NCBI RefSeq assembly: GCF_003369915.1
Contig: NC_046677.1
Coordinates: 28,228,913-28,292,912, forward strand
Direction: 5' to 3'
Source: Drosophila miranda
Taxonomy: Eukaryota > Arthropoda > Insecta > Diptera > Drosophilidae
Length of the DNA: 64,000 nt
How positions within the stretch are numbered: the stretch's first letter is position 1; each line of letters begins with the position of its first letter. The position numbers were made by a program, and so were the translations under genes. Below the pieces are notes generated by a model. The model was given only the letters and a program-made list of their open reading frames with translations, was not told the origin of the DNA and did no database searches. Below, piece by piece: positions 50,345 to 62,179 of this stretch.

Positions 50345-50991
50345 TCAATTTAATCTGAAATAGGGCTGCTGGTAGCGTCCTATGGGCATGCGGTTCTTGG
50401 TGCGCAGCCGACGCACTGCCTCGCGGATGAACTTGGGCTGCAGGGCGCCCGACTCGCCCTGGGCCTCCATCACGTCGAGCGCCTCCTCCACCACTTCGCC
50501 CACAAAGACCTTGGCGATGCCGGACATGGCTATGACGACGTTCTGTGAGACGGAACAGCCGGTTATCGTCTGCATCAGCCGTTTGACGGCTGCTTTGGGG
50601 AAGGCAGAGCGACGGTACATCTCATAGCGATCCAGTTGCTCCTCCGTGAAGTTGGAAACAAGAACTCTGGGCAAGAAAGGAGCCATTTTGGGGGTACATC
50701 ATCTTGATATCAGCATGCTACTCACTGCATTCGCTCGCGTTCCTCCTCCTCCAGCTCCTTCTTGGTCTTTAGCTTCTTAAGGGCCGGCTCTCCGGAGTCG
50801 CCATCGCCGTCTGTGTTTTTCGTATCCATGTCGCCGTCTTTGGCATCGCGGTCCCCTTCATTGGCGGTGTCTGAGGCAGTGTCGCTGTCTTTGCGCTCGC
50901 CGGAGGCTGTGTTGAAGAACTTGAGATCTACATCGTCGCTGTCGCTGAGAGAATTGCTCTTTTGCTGTGTGGGAAACAGGATTTCGTCCAT
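50345..50991 (-). CDS. Taf11: TFIID subunit TAF11 (TAFII28 homologue)
   Basis: Two exons (50991-50726 and 50666-50345) with donor GCA|GTGAGT and acceptor GCCCAG give 195 aa, the length expected for fly TAF11. The N-terminal half is acidic and serine-rich, then lysine/glutamate-rich ([18 protein letters not shown]). The C-terminal half is the TAFII28 histone-fold domain ([55 protein letters not shown]). It pairs with TAF13 in TFIID at RNA polymerase II core promoters. An ATG just upstream of the second exon belongs to the intron. The gene is divergent from MetAP2, 423 bp apart, which suggests a shared housekeeping promoter region. Confidence 0.97.
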
Positions 50992-51414
50992 TTGAAGGAA
51001 TTATACAAAAAAAAAATACCTCGCGTTTATAAACAAAAACTGTCCAGGGATGGACAGTCAGCACGAACAGCAAACCGCGCGACTTACAACACTGAATTAG
51101 GGTCGCACCAGCTTTGAAACTCCCCAAAATAGTTCACAGCAATATTATTAGACAGGCAGAAAGCATATTTAATCAGTTTTCTCGTGTCGCAACGTCAATT
51201 AAATTATATATAATTCGTAAGCCGAAAAACATAGGAACCGCATTATTTAGCACCACAAAAACCGTACCCGTATTTTAAAAATACTTCGTGACTGTGAACA
51301 AGATTGTTAGCCAGCACTGGCGGTAGTACCTCGTGTTTTTGTTCTTTCTTCATCGCCATCGGCAGCAATCGCACTGATTAGATTTTCGTTAATTTCATCA
51401 ATTTGCGTTAAACA
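50992..51414. promoter_or_regulatory. Divergent promoter region between Taf11 and MetAP2
   Basis: 423 bp between two start codons on opposite strands. I see no TATA box at the expected place on either side, as usual for housekeeping genes, and I cannot point to a specific element. Confidence 0.5.
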
Positions 51415-52958
<1,544 letters not shown>

Positions 52959-53130
52959 AGCGTGAGTGCGAGTGAGTGGGCGTCAAGCGGTGGAGTTTGC
53001 ATTATATACATTTTTGATATAAGTCCATTCTATTGTTGATCATTTGTGAGCGTATTTCAAAGCGATTTCAAAATAAAGAGTATTTATGCTCAGCATACAT
53101 CCGAGGAGAGTGGGTTCGTTCTTTCAAATC

Positions 53131-56100
53131 CTAATTGTGCACCCTTAATCCTAATCCCTTGGGCATCAACTCATCCCAGTAGAGGCTGTTGTTTCCTCTG
53201 ACTGGTCGTGGTGGTTGCCTCTTGGTAAATGCTCTGCAGATGTAGACGAACCATTTGCCCGTGAGGTAATAGAATATCTCGATGTAGCTGACTATGCTGA
53301 AGCCGTACATAAGCGAGAGGATGCCCCCAAAGCGATCTGCAATGGAAAACTATAAAGAAATGGATTCCCTGAATGACTGTAGAGATGGAATACTCACTCA
53401 GGAGCACCACCCAAGTGCTGACCAGCTCAGATTTGGTGGCCTGTGCAAAGCGCAACTTGAAGAAGAACTTGATGACAGCCAAGGGTCGCTCGTTGGTCAG
53501 CCCTTTTCTGAAATTTAACAACAAATTTAGCAACAGATAAAGAGACAGCCGGAAAGGAAGGACTCACAGTAGACCCGTACGGTAGCCCGTGCCATTGTAG
53601 TTGAGGCGCAGGGGCGCCACATTGCTTGTGATGCTGAAACTCACTCCATTGCAGGTGGGCAGGCAGTGGGTGCATTGTCCTTGGGCCGCCTGGCTCTCGC
53701 CCTCCTGCAGATAAGCGAACTCGTCGTAACCATACCAGATGCTCTTCCACTTGGTCAGGCAGGGCAGATCGGGCAGGCTGCAGTATTTTAGGTCTGTGGA
53801 GCTGCCAATCATGGGCGGGGAGACGCAGCCGCAGTGATCCATCATGCTCTTGCTGCGACACAGCAGCAGGCACTCGTCAATGGAGTAATACGATCTGTAA
53901 TACGATTATTAGTGGATGGTACAAAGGCTAAATGGTGTGTGGAGCCTACTGGTTGATGAGCTTCCTCCCCTCCTCGGGAAAGTAGCAGCGCCGAGCTTCC
54001 GGCGAGACGGTGCGCACTCCTTCGCTGGAGCTGAAGAACGTGGGCTGAATAGGAATCTCGACAATGGTGTTGTGATCAACGAGTATTTCTCCCAAAGTTG
54101 TGGACTGAACGGTGGCATAATCCTCCTGCGGAAAGATTGTCAGCTTAAAGGAAAGAAATACTAAGATTATGCGATGATCGGAGGGTAAGGAATCACGCTC
54201 TCCCTCACCTGAAACGCATTGTTGGTCATGAAAGTGTTGCTCTGATCATCCTCTGGTGTGTCCTGCAGCACAAACTGCACGCTGTTCAAAATGGAATTGG
54301 ACTCAAACACCACCTTTGGCAGGGCCCTCATCTCGGCATTATCCTCCGCTCGTATGTGCCTGTAATTAGTAATTGGATTAGTCTTTCATCTCCCCCATGG
54401 GTGGTAGGATTTACGCACGCAATTTGGGAATAGCTGGGTCGGCGATAGTTAAATATGCAGCACACATTCGATGAAGTCGGTCGCTTGACAAACATTTGGC
54501 TGGTGTTCACAGGGGAGCCGTAGACAATGCCTCGGATTATCAATTCGCCACAGTCTGCCGACAGTTGACGCAATATATCACGTACCGAGTAGCCAGTGTC
54601 GTTGTGGTAGCTGGAGAGCAGCCAGTGGAGCCGCTGCAGCTGCGCCTCGTCCAGCCGCGGGGTGTCCAGGGGATTCAGATAGAACTGAGCCAGCACCAGC
54701 AGGCGTTCGGCCATATCGTCCACATCTAGGGCCACCCTCTGCAGCGTAGACTCATCGTTGGAGTTGGACTTTTCCTGGTGCTGATAACTAAACGAAGTGG
54801 GAGTGGAGAAAAGGGAAATTAGTATGCAAGCGCGATACGATGATGGAGTATAAAAGGCCTAGTCTGGGGCCATTCCTTGATTAGTGCCAGAATGAAGGTT
54901 CTACTGGTGTCGCTGTCGCTATCTCTGCTGGCCCTGTGCCTGTGCGAACGCCTTACGTTTGAGGATCATCGTGTCTATCGGTTGGAGCCAAAGAATGCAG
55001 AGCAGTTGGAGGGTCTACGGCCATTGGAGGCCACGAACGAGAGAGTCATATTCCTGAATGATCTCCATCTGGGCGCCATTAACGCACTGATAGCTCCCAG
55101 CTACAATGAAGAGTTTTTGCAGCTACTCCAGAGCTTGGATATCTCCCCTGAGCTCCTCGATGCGAATGCCCAGGCCAGTCTGTCGCTGGATATCGAACCC
55201 GTGGCGGATGCGAATCGTCGCAGCGATGACTACTCCTGGACGGAGTACCACGAGTTGAATGACACCCATCGCTGGATGCAGAACCTGGTGGAAAAGAACC
55301 CAGGCATCGTCAGCGTCTTTGTCGCTGGCCGCAGCTACGAAGGCAGGGATCTCCTGGGTCTGAGGATCTTCCACAGTGCTGGGGCGGAGAGGGGCGAACA
55401 GCAGGCAATCTTTTTGGAGGCGGGCATGCATGCCAGGGAGTGGATCAGTCCAGCAACAGCCACGTACTTTGCCAATCAATTGCTCATGTCCCAGCAACCA
55501 GAAATCCAGAGCCTTGCCCGCTCCTATGTCTGGTACATTCTGCCCCATGCGAATCCGGATGGATATGTATACACTCATTCCACGGTAGGCTCTAGTATCA
55601 CAATCTGATGCATAATCCTATTAATTTCTCTTATTTTCCACTCTTTAGAATCGTTTGTGGCGCAAGACACGCAGTCCGCAGGAGAAGAACTGCATGGGAA
55701 CCGATCCCAATCGGAACTGGGGCTTCCACTGGAACGAGGTGGGAGCCAGCGACGAGCCCTGCTCGGAGTCGTATGCCGGACCCAAGGCATTCTCGGAGCC
55801 GGAGACGGAGGGCCTCTCGCAGTATCTGAGGTCCCTGCCAGAGCCCGTGTTCATGTACCTCTCGCTTCACTCCTTCTCCCAGCTGCTGCTCTATCCGTAC
55901 GGACACACCTCCTCGCTGCCTGAGAATCATCGACAGCTGGAGCGCATCTTCTCCGCCGCTTTGGGGGACATGAAGCGGCGCTTTGGCACCCGCTACACGG
56001 GAGGGAATGTATACGATGCCATCTATCCGGCGGCGGGCTCCAGCATGGACTGGGCCTATGGCGAGCTGAAGACCAAGTATTCCTTCACCTACGAGCTGCG

Positions 56101-58271
56101 ACCCTCGGGCTATAGTTTCTGGACGGGCTTCAGGCTGCCGGCGTCACAGATAATCCCCACGGGACAGGAGACAACGGATTCGGTGGTGGAAATGGTGAAG
56201 GCCGCTGCCGCTATCGAGGGTTACAAGTTGCAATAAATCCCTGGACTAACTAGTTCATTGTTTGTGACGAGGAGGCTAAGAGGGAGCTCGAGTGACTAGT
56301 CTGAGACACTTGTGTCTCGTGAAATGGCAATTTCTTTGAGAATTCTCGGGGACGTCATGCGGTGATTTACCATGCGATGGGGCTGAGACCGTGATAAGAG
56401 CCACCCACAGATTACCCCGAGATATTTACTGCCTCACAGAAATGGACAAAGCAAAGCCACTCGCGCTGCGCGCACTATCGGGCAATAAATTAGATTCGGC
56501 TCTTATCGGCGCCGCCTTTTGGTCTGGCCTATAAAAGCAACGATTTCGCCCGTTTGGAGCTCATACAAACAACGACAACCATGTCGCTGACCAAGTCCCT
56601 TTTGTTGGCCCTCCTGGCCGTCGTGGCCCTGGCGGGAGTCAGCGCCGAGCGCGCCCGCTATGACAACTACCGCCTGTACAAGGCGAACGCGGAGAATGCC
56701 GAGCAGCTGGCCGTGCTGAAGCAGCTCGAGAGCTCCAGCGACTCCATCCTGTTCCTGGACGGAGTGCACATTGTGGGAGCCGATGTCAAGATGGTTGTGG
56801 CCCCGCACAAGGTGCCCGATCTACTGGAGATCCTGGGCAAGGCCGAGATCAAATATTTGCTGCAGTCCAGCGACGTGCAGAAGACCATGGACGAGACCGA
56901 CGAGAAAGTGGCCATAAAGGGACGAGCTGGCGAGGCCTACAACTGGGCGCAGTACTACGAGCTGGACGACACCTACGCCTGGCTGCAGACCCTGGCCATT
57001 GAAAACCCCGGAGTCGTTACCCTTATCGAGGGCGGCAAGACCTATCAGGGACGCTCCATTCTGGGCGTGAAGATCACCAAGAGCGGCAAGGAGAAGCCCG
57101 GCATCTTCCTGGAGGCCGGCATCCACGCTCGCGAGTGGATCGCCCCCGCGGCGGCCACCTACATCATCAACCAGCTGCTGACCTCCGAAGTGGAGGCTGT
57201 TAAGCAGCTGGCCGAGAACTACACCTGGTACGTCCTGCCCCACGCCAACCCCGACGGCTACGTCTACACCCACACCACCGACCGGCTATGGCGCAAGACA
57301 CGCACCCCCTACCAGAGCTGCTTCGGCGCCGATCCTAACCGCAACTGGGCCTTCCACTGGAATGAGGTGGGCGCCAGCTCCAACCCCTGCTCCGATACCT
57401 ATGCCGGCCCCTCAGCCTTCTCCGAAATCGAGACTCTTTCCCTGTCCAACTACCTTGCCTCGCTGAAGGGCAAGATCCAGCTGTACATCTCCTTGCACGC
57501 CTACTCCCAGTACCTGCTCTATCCCTACGGACACACCGGAGATCTCCCCGACAACGTGGCCGACTTTAAGAAGGTCTACGACGTGTCCATTGCCGCCGTG
57601 AACAAGCGCTACGGCACTACGTACACCGGAGGCAACATCTACGATGCCATCTATCCAGCGGCCGGTGCTAGCGTGGACTGGGCCTACGGTACCCAGGATG
57701 TGCGCATGGCCTTCTGCTACGAGCTGCGTCCCTCCTCGAACAGCTTCGTCACCGGCTTCAAGCTGCCAGCCGCACAGATCGTGCCAGCCAGCGAGGAGCT
57801 CCTCGACTCGATCGTGGCCATGGCCGCTGAGGTCAACAACCTGGGCTACTTCAACTAAATCTAAGGCTGAGAGAATCAATAAAGGACTCACAGTTTGACG
57901 GCATAGCTGCGCAGCAGACGCTGGCTGATCTTATTGGCGGTGCAGACGCCGACCGCAGGGAAGGGGCTGTTGGCCACGTGCACCAGATCGGGGGCCATAT
58001 GGATCTCCGTTGGCTGGTCTAGGTACTCCAGGGTGAGATTGACGATAACAACGTGGGTCCACACCACAATTGCGGCCATCAGTGTCAGCCAGAGTGCTCT
58101 GTAAATAGGGGTGTATAGTTTTTTTTATACGATTTAGATGCACTTTCTCACCCACTTGGCGTATCGGATGGGAGTGGGGTACAGGAACGGGTGCAGGCCA
58201 TTGATGGAGCTCTGGCGCAGAAACTCCTTGAACAGGCGGAGATAGTTGGAGGGGGCCTCCTCTTGAGTCAT
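53131..58271 (-). CDS. DEG/ENaC channel subunit (pickpocket family), gene A
   Basis: Eight exons (58271-58144, 58098-57892, 54787-54419, 54359-54209, 54143-53950, 53894-53568, 53507-53398, 53336-53131) close in phase to 563 aa. It is an amiloride-type cation channel subunit. TM1 is at about residues 43-62 ([18 protein letters not shown]), followed by the post-TM1 motif SPFPAVGVC. The large cysteine-rich ectodomain includes [19 protein letters not shown]2 is [20 protein letters not shown] with the G-x-S filter (GFS). The usual N-terminal His-Gly gating motif reads LHPF here. The first intron is only 45 nt, with donor GTGCAT forced by the frame. Intron 2 (54788-57891) contains two plus-strand carboxypeptidase genes. 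It is followed upstream on the same strand by two more ppk genes. The D. melanogaster name is not certain. Confidence 0.88.
54848..54854 (+). promoter_or_regulatory. TATA box of the first carboxypeptidase gene
   Basis: TATAAAA, 44 nt before the ATG and about 60 nt from the acceptor of ppk gene A exon 3, so promoter and host splice site are packed together. Confidence 0.7.
54892..56236 (+). CDS. Digestive metallocarboxypeptidase A (M14A), copy 1
   Basis: Two exons (54892-55584 and 55649-56236) with a 64-bp intron give 426 aa. A secreted zinc exopeptidase that trims C-terminal residues of dietary peptides. It has a signal peptide ([18 protein letters not shown]), a propeptide of about 90 residues and the catalytic domain. 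Zinc ligands H180 and E183 lie in MHAREW and H305 in LSLHSF. Substrate residues are in [10 protein letters not shown] and the catalytic base E380 is in YELRP. The S1' pocket position reads SSMDW (Met), which indicates A-type specificity for hydrophobic C-termini rather than B-type (Asp). The start is the ATG after a TATAAAA-driven leader; the preceding in-frame TTG is not needed. Nested in intron 2 of ppk gene A on the opposite strand, tandem to copy 2. Confidence 0.95.
56237..56580. promoter_or_regulatory. Promoter region of the second carboxypeptidase gene
   Basis: Contains GATA sites TGATAAG at 56392-56398 and CTTATCG at 56502-56508. TATAAAA is at 56530-56536 and an Inr-like TCATAC at 56561. 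GATA sites close to a TATA box are common in fly midgut enzyme promoters, so midgut GATA-factor control is a fair inference. Confidence 0.6.
56581..57858 (+). CDS. Digestive metallocarboxypeptidase A (M14A), copy 2
   Basis: Single exon, 425 aa. A signal peptide of about 22 residues ([20 protein letters not shown]) precedes a propeptide and the M14A catalytic domain. Zinc ligands are H182 and E185 (IHAREW) and H306 (ISLHAY), with catalytic E381 (YELRP). Substrate binding lies in [10 protein letters not shown] and the pocket position GASVDW (Val) indicates A-type specificity. It is clearly a tandem paralogue of copy 1 but lacks the intron found there at the NR(L)W codon. Third positions are strongly G/C, as in highly expressed gut enzymes. 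AATAAA at 57878-57883 lies only 9 nt before the opposite-strand exon 2 of ppk gene A. The mRNA 3' end probably overlaps that exon. I recall a similar CP pair in D. melanogaster region 30C but do not assign symbols. Confidence 0.96.
   Translation: MSLTKSLLLALLAVVALAGVSAERARYDNYRLYKANAENAEQLAVLKQLESSSDSILFLDGVHIVGADVKMVVAPHKVPDLLEILGKAEIKYLLQSSDVQKTMDETDEKVAIKGRAGEAYNWAQYYELDDTYAWLQTLAIENPGVVTLIEGGKTYQGRSILGVKITKSGKEKPGIFLEAGIHAREWIAPAAATYIINQLLTSEVEAVKQLAENYTWYVLPHANPDGYVYTHTTDRLWRKTRTPYQSCFGADPNRNWAFHWNEVGASSNPCSDTYAGPSAFSEIETLSLSNYLASLKGKIQLYISLHAYSQYLLYPYGHTGDLPDNVADFKKVYDVSIAAVNKRYGTTYTGGNIYDAIYPAAGASVDWAYGTQDVRMAFCYELRPSSNSFVTGFKLPAAQIVPASEELLDSIVAMAAEVNNLGYFN
57878..57883 (+). terminator. 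Polyadenylation signal of carboxypeptidase copy 2
   Basis: AATAAA 20 nt after the stop codon. Cleavage 10-25 nt downstream would fall at the donor or inside exon 2 (57892-58098) of the opposite-strand ppk gene. Confidence 0.7.
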
Positions 58272-58322
58272 GTTCGTGATGCGTTGTGCCTGAAGTGTGC
58301 TCGAATCTTTATAGTCAGTCAA

Positions 58323-58328
58323 TTTATA
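58323..58328 (-). promoter_or_regulatory. TATA box of ppk gene A
   Basis: TATAAA on the minus strand, about 52 nt upstream of ATG 58271. It lies 119 bp from the stop of ppk gene B, so gene A has its own promoter. Confidence 0.55.
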
Positions 58329-58446
58329 GCGATGCGAGGGCTCTGAGTGCTGCTAATCAATCAGAGCTCTAATTAAAGCGTGTCAAGAGGTGGGATAGTG
58401 TGCAGCGGTGTGGGAGTGTGGAAGGGTGGAAGGGAGAGCCCTCTCC

Positions 58447-60324
58447 TTAATCGCGGTTGATGTAGTTGAATATGGGTCGAAAGGTCAGGAAGTACAGGAA
58501 CTCAAAGGCCGTCACGATGCTAAAGCCCATAATTAGACCCAACAATCCGCCGAATGAAGCTGTCAAAAGAGGACTATTATTATTTTGTCACTTTTAGGAT
58601 GGGCTTGCACTGACCCAAGGCGGATAGCCAGTTCTGGAAAATGTCTGTGCGATATCGGGTGCTCATGAGGTCACTGAAGAACACATGCAACAGAATCCTG
58701 TCCGTGTCGTTGCTACAACAAATGAATCTATGATATCTGGCTGCAAGCACGGATATAAAACACCTACCTGCTGCCCGGACGATTGGCAAAGTAGCTGACA
58801 TCCAGCCTGCCCATGGTGCTCTCCGAGGCGTAATGATTCGACTGGCAATCGGGCAGACAGCCGCAGGGAAAACTACTCGTCTCGCGCACAATTGACAGCG
58901 ACAGATTCAGATTGGCCAAGGCATGGGAGAAGAGACCTAAGAGGAACAGTGATTAGAGAATGATTGCTGGGAGAGATTCCCCCATCTGCCACTTACGCTT
59001 TCCGTGTATCATGCAGTTGGCATCCAGCACATCGCATACCCTGAAGCTACCATTGTTATAGACATACGGGGGAACGCAGCCACAGAGGTTGTGGATCATC
59101 GTAACCCTGCACTCGAACATGCAGTTGATAAAGGAGTACCGCTTCAGTCCGTGCATCGCCCGCTCGCTCCCGAACAGGCAGTTTCTCAGCGACAAGTCCA
59201 TGCGGCGAATGTCGTTGGTGGCATAGGTCGACTCTGGATTGATTCGCACAAAGCTCTCGCGCGTGGATGTCACGACCTTGGTCTCTGAGTTCTCATCCGG
59301 AAAGTTGTAGGCGTCGTGTAGCAGCAGCTGGAACCCATAGCCGCTGAAGAAGGTGCCGTAGTAATCAGAGGCCATGGGACTGAGAAGCACGGTCAGACCC
59401 GTGGGATAGCCACAGCCAGTGACTCGATACGGACGCTTTGGCACCTGATAAGCGATTTTCCTGGGATCGGAATGGATTAGTAAATGATGCTTGGATGGGG
59501 AAGATGCTGACCTACTCTGGGAAATTGTTGGTTATCCCTCCGAAATAGTTGAAGCTGCAGCACTGCCCCTCCATCGTCTCGATGCGCTGAAAGAGGCTGT
59601 CGCAGCGCGCATTGATGCCCTTCCAGATGCAGCTGGAGATCATGTCAATGCAGTCCGGCGACAACTGAGACGTTAGCGTTGAGAGACTGACATTATTCAG
59701 CTTTAGGATCCTGTCATAAGTCTGCAACGAACTATTGCTGATCATATTGTCCACGGGCAACAGAGTGAGATTGAAAAGGTTGTGCAGCTCCGATCTATTG
59801 ATTCCAGCAGGCACTTGCCTAAGGAAAGAAGAAAGTTCTTTGGATAAACATCTTATAAACCACTGCGATATGTGTTCTCACATTTGCTGTAGCAGGTTGT
59901 TCGCCTTAAGCTTTGATATCTTGTTGAAATTGCATATCGTTACGGCGGGAAAGGGTATGTTCCAGGTGGGAAAGTGCGAGCTCTCGATGACCGTGACTGT
60001 GGGCGTCTGGCGGGCCCACTGCCACGAGACGACGACCAGCACAATCGATATGATGATGGACAGGATGACGACAATCAGCCAGAACAGGCGCTCGTTCCGG
60101 CTGATGTCCTGCCGCGTGATGTAGCTAAAGCCATGCAGCGACGTGGTCTGACAATAGTTGCGCATATTCTCGCTGAACCACTCTCCAAGCTGGCGGAAAC
60201 GATGGATGGGCTGATGGCTCTCAGGACTAGAGCGCTTTACGGGATCACTGCGCGTAGAGGCGGCCAGCTGTTGGGCGGCCTGCACTTGCCGCAGATCGAA
60301 GATGCGTCGCTTCTTGAACGCCAT
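58447..60324 (-). CDS. DEG/ENaC channel subunit (pickpocket family), gene B
   Basis: Six exons (60324-59882, 59818-59516, 59460-58997, 58936-58768, 58712-58615, 58559-58447) close in phase to 529 aa. The cytosolic N-terminus holds the gating motif SLHGFSYI. TM1 is FWLIVVILSIIISIVLVVV, followed by IPFPAVTICNFNKIS, the canonical post-TM1 signature. Cysteine-rich ectodomain segments include DCIDMISSCIWKG and CGCVPPYVYNNGS. TM2 is FGGLLGLIMGFSIVTAFEFL with filter GFS, and the C-terminal tail is very short (FNYINRD). All introns are GT-AG. The start codon is 81 bp downstream of the stop of gene C, too close for an ordinary independent promoter. In D. melanogaster the neighbouring ppk11 and ppk16 genes have been reported to be co-transcribed, and this pair may be the equivalent. 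Which one is which I cannot say. Confidence 0.93.
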
Positions 60325-60405
60325 CTCTTCGGCTTGACCTCTGTGCGACGACTGTTGCGGCGGCAGATTGCGGCAATTAGTCTCGCGCTTAATTACCGCC
60401 CACTG
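60325..60405 (-). promoter_or_regulatory. 81-bp spacer between ppk genes C and B
   Basis: It holds no TATA box or clear AATAAA on the minus strand between the TAG of gene C and the ATG of gene B. This favours a shared transcript over two fully separate units. Confidence 0.45.
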
Positions 60406-62179
60406 CTAATGAGCCAAACCCACTTTTGCTTGTTTCCTGCGGCGTCGCCAGAGTATCTGCTGGCGCGCCAGCCAGTTGCAAGTGGGGCGCACACACGTAA
60501 AGAATATTAGCTCGAAGACAGACACGAAACTGCAGCCCATAAATAGCCCGTTGACGCCGCCAAAGGTTCCTGCCCATTATGGATAGATGAATGACACTTT
60601 AATACGGGGGGCGCTTGTCTTGTTGGTAGTTTCGTTAATGGAATATGCCCATGGACACTTGCCTATGAATGCCAGCCAGGTCTCGTACACGTCCAAAAGC
60701 AGCTCCTCGGTAAATGCGAGGTCGTAGTAGACATTCAAGCGGACCTCGTTCGTGGAATTGGATCCCTTTATGAGACTCACATCACTCTCGAGTTCATAGC
60801 GATGGAATGTGCACGGCGGCAGGCAATTGCAGTCCCTCTCCACTGCCGTGATCTGCTCACTAATTTCATCTGTAAATAGAAAACCAATCAATAAACCTTA
60901 CTTTTGTATCAGATATCATTCACTTGCCATACTTCCGCACACACTCCACCTGCTGGAGGCCACAAATGGGCCATGTGCTTTCCCCAGGAGCATGGGGCGG
61001 AACACAGCCGCAAGACTGAAAGATTTTTTTGCTGCGACACTCGGAAAGGCAGTTGCTTAGACTGTAGGCGGAGTAGAACCACAGACGATGCTCATCGGGC
61101 AGGAAGCAGCGTCGGTCCTCAATGGGAAGGCCCGCTAGATTCGCTGTAAACCGCGTGGAAAAGGATCGCACCATTAGGTGGGTCTCTGAATCACTTGGTA
61201 TCATCATCCTCATGGTGGCAGCATCTGGTACGCTTTGGGATTCGTGAATGAGCACCTCAAAGCCATGGGATGCAATTATTGAGCCAGCATAATCCTCTTT
61301 TTGAAGGTTTAACACCAAACTAACTCCCAACTGTGAAGTGTAGAGCTCTTTTTTATGGTTAAAGCTGCAGCAGCGACGATGATCAAAGGTCCAGAATGGT
61401 TTCAGCTCTCCCAGGCAGCTTTCCTGATGATTCTCCCACTTGCAGCTACGGATCTGCTCACAGATTAACGGAGCCAGATCCTCCAGAAGCTGCGACCAGC
61501 TGAGGTTCGTCCGAAACAGCTCCTCCATGGCGCTATTCCGCAGCGTTTCCTCTGACACTTTCCATTCCTTGGCTCTTTTCTGTAGCTTTTCCTTGGAAAC
61601 TCCATTCAAACTGCATATAGTTACCGCCGGAAATGGGATCTCTGAGGTTGCCTTCATCATGCTGTCTATAAAAAGAATGGTGGGAGCTTCTTTGGGCGCC
61701 GTGAGGAGGATAACGTTCGACAAAATCACTGCAGTACAAATGAGAAGCCACCAGAAAATGCGCTGCCAGGTCTCGGCCCCGACAAACACATGAAAGCCAT
61801 GGATGCTGGCCATTTCGCAGTAGATCTCGAAGCCAGATTTCCGTTTGCACATGCCATCATCCTTGCGGGCCCGCAGGAAGCCCAGAAAACTGGGCAGAGG
61901 CAGCTGCTGAAATCGTTGAATGATCCTAGAGTGCCATCGGAGTATCTTCAAGCGCTTCAGGCTCTTGGCTACGGTTGAGATTTTCCCCACTTTCCTCTCA
62001 AAATGTTGCAGATGTGCTTTTGTCTGTAGCTTTTTTGGCCTGAGATAGTCCTCAAAGTAAACCGTATACAGGGGAGGCGGGGTCTCCTCTATTTTAAAGG
62101 CAGACATGTCTGAAATCGGTAGAAAGTATTAGCTTGAGTTTGATATACTTTTGTGTGTCTTACCTGAAGAGTACTCCAT
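60406..62179 (-). CDS. DEG/ENaC channel subunit (pickpocket family), gene C
   Basis: Main exons 62109-60928, 60869-60663 and 60569-60406. From ATG 62107 the protein is 516 aa. A 16-nt upstream exon 62179-62164 (ATG GAG TAC TCT TCA G) spliced by GTAAGA could add six residues (522 aa). The N-terminus is long and basic, with gating motif SIHGFHVF. TM1 is IFWWLLICTAVILSNVILL, then IPFPAVTICSLNGVS. The ectodomain has CLSECRSKKIFQSCGCVPPH. TM2 is FGGVNGLFMGCSFVSVFELI with filter GCS, and an arginine-rich tail follows. Both internal introns begin with GC (GCAAGT); reading the nearby GT instead breaks the frame or loses TM2. Gene B follows after 81 bp. Confidence 0.92.
60570..60662 (-). other. GC-AG intron 2 of ppk gene C
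   Basis: 93 nt. Donor ATAG|GCAAGTGT, acceptor GGGCAG. The GC donor keeps frame into GTFGGVNGLF (TM2); the GT four bases later leads out of frame. Confidence 0.85.
60870..60927 (-). other. GC-AG intron 1 of ppk gene C
   Basis: 58 nt. Donor TATG|GCAAGTGA, acceptor ATTTACAG. Only the GC donor joins YG/D in phase; using GT four bases later gives an immediate TGA. Confidence 0.85.

Noticed and set aside
62164..62179. Upstream mini-exon as the certain start of ppk gene C
   Set aside because: It is in frame with good splice sites, but the TATATA right at its ATG could instead be the TATA box. It is kept only as an option.
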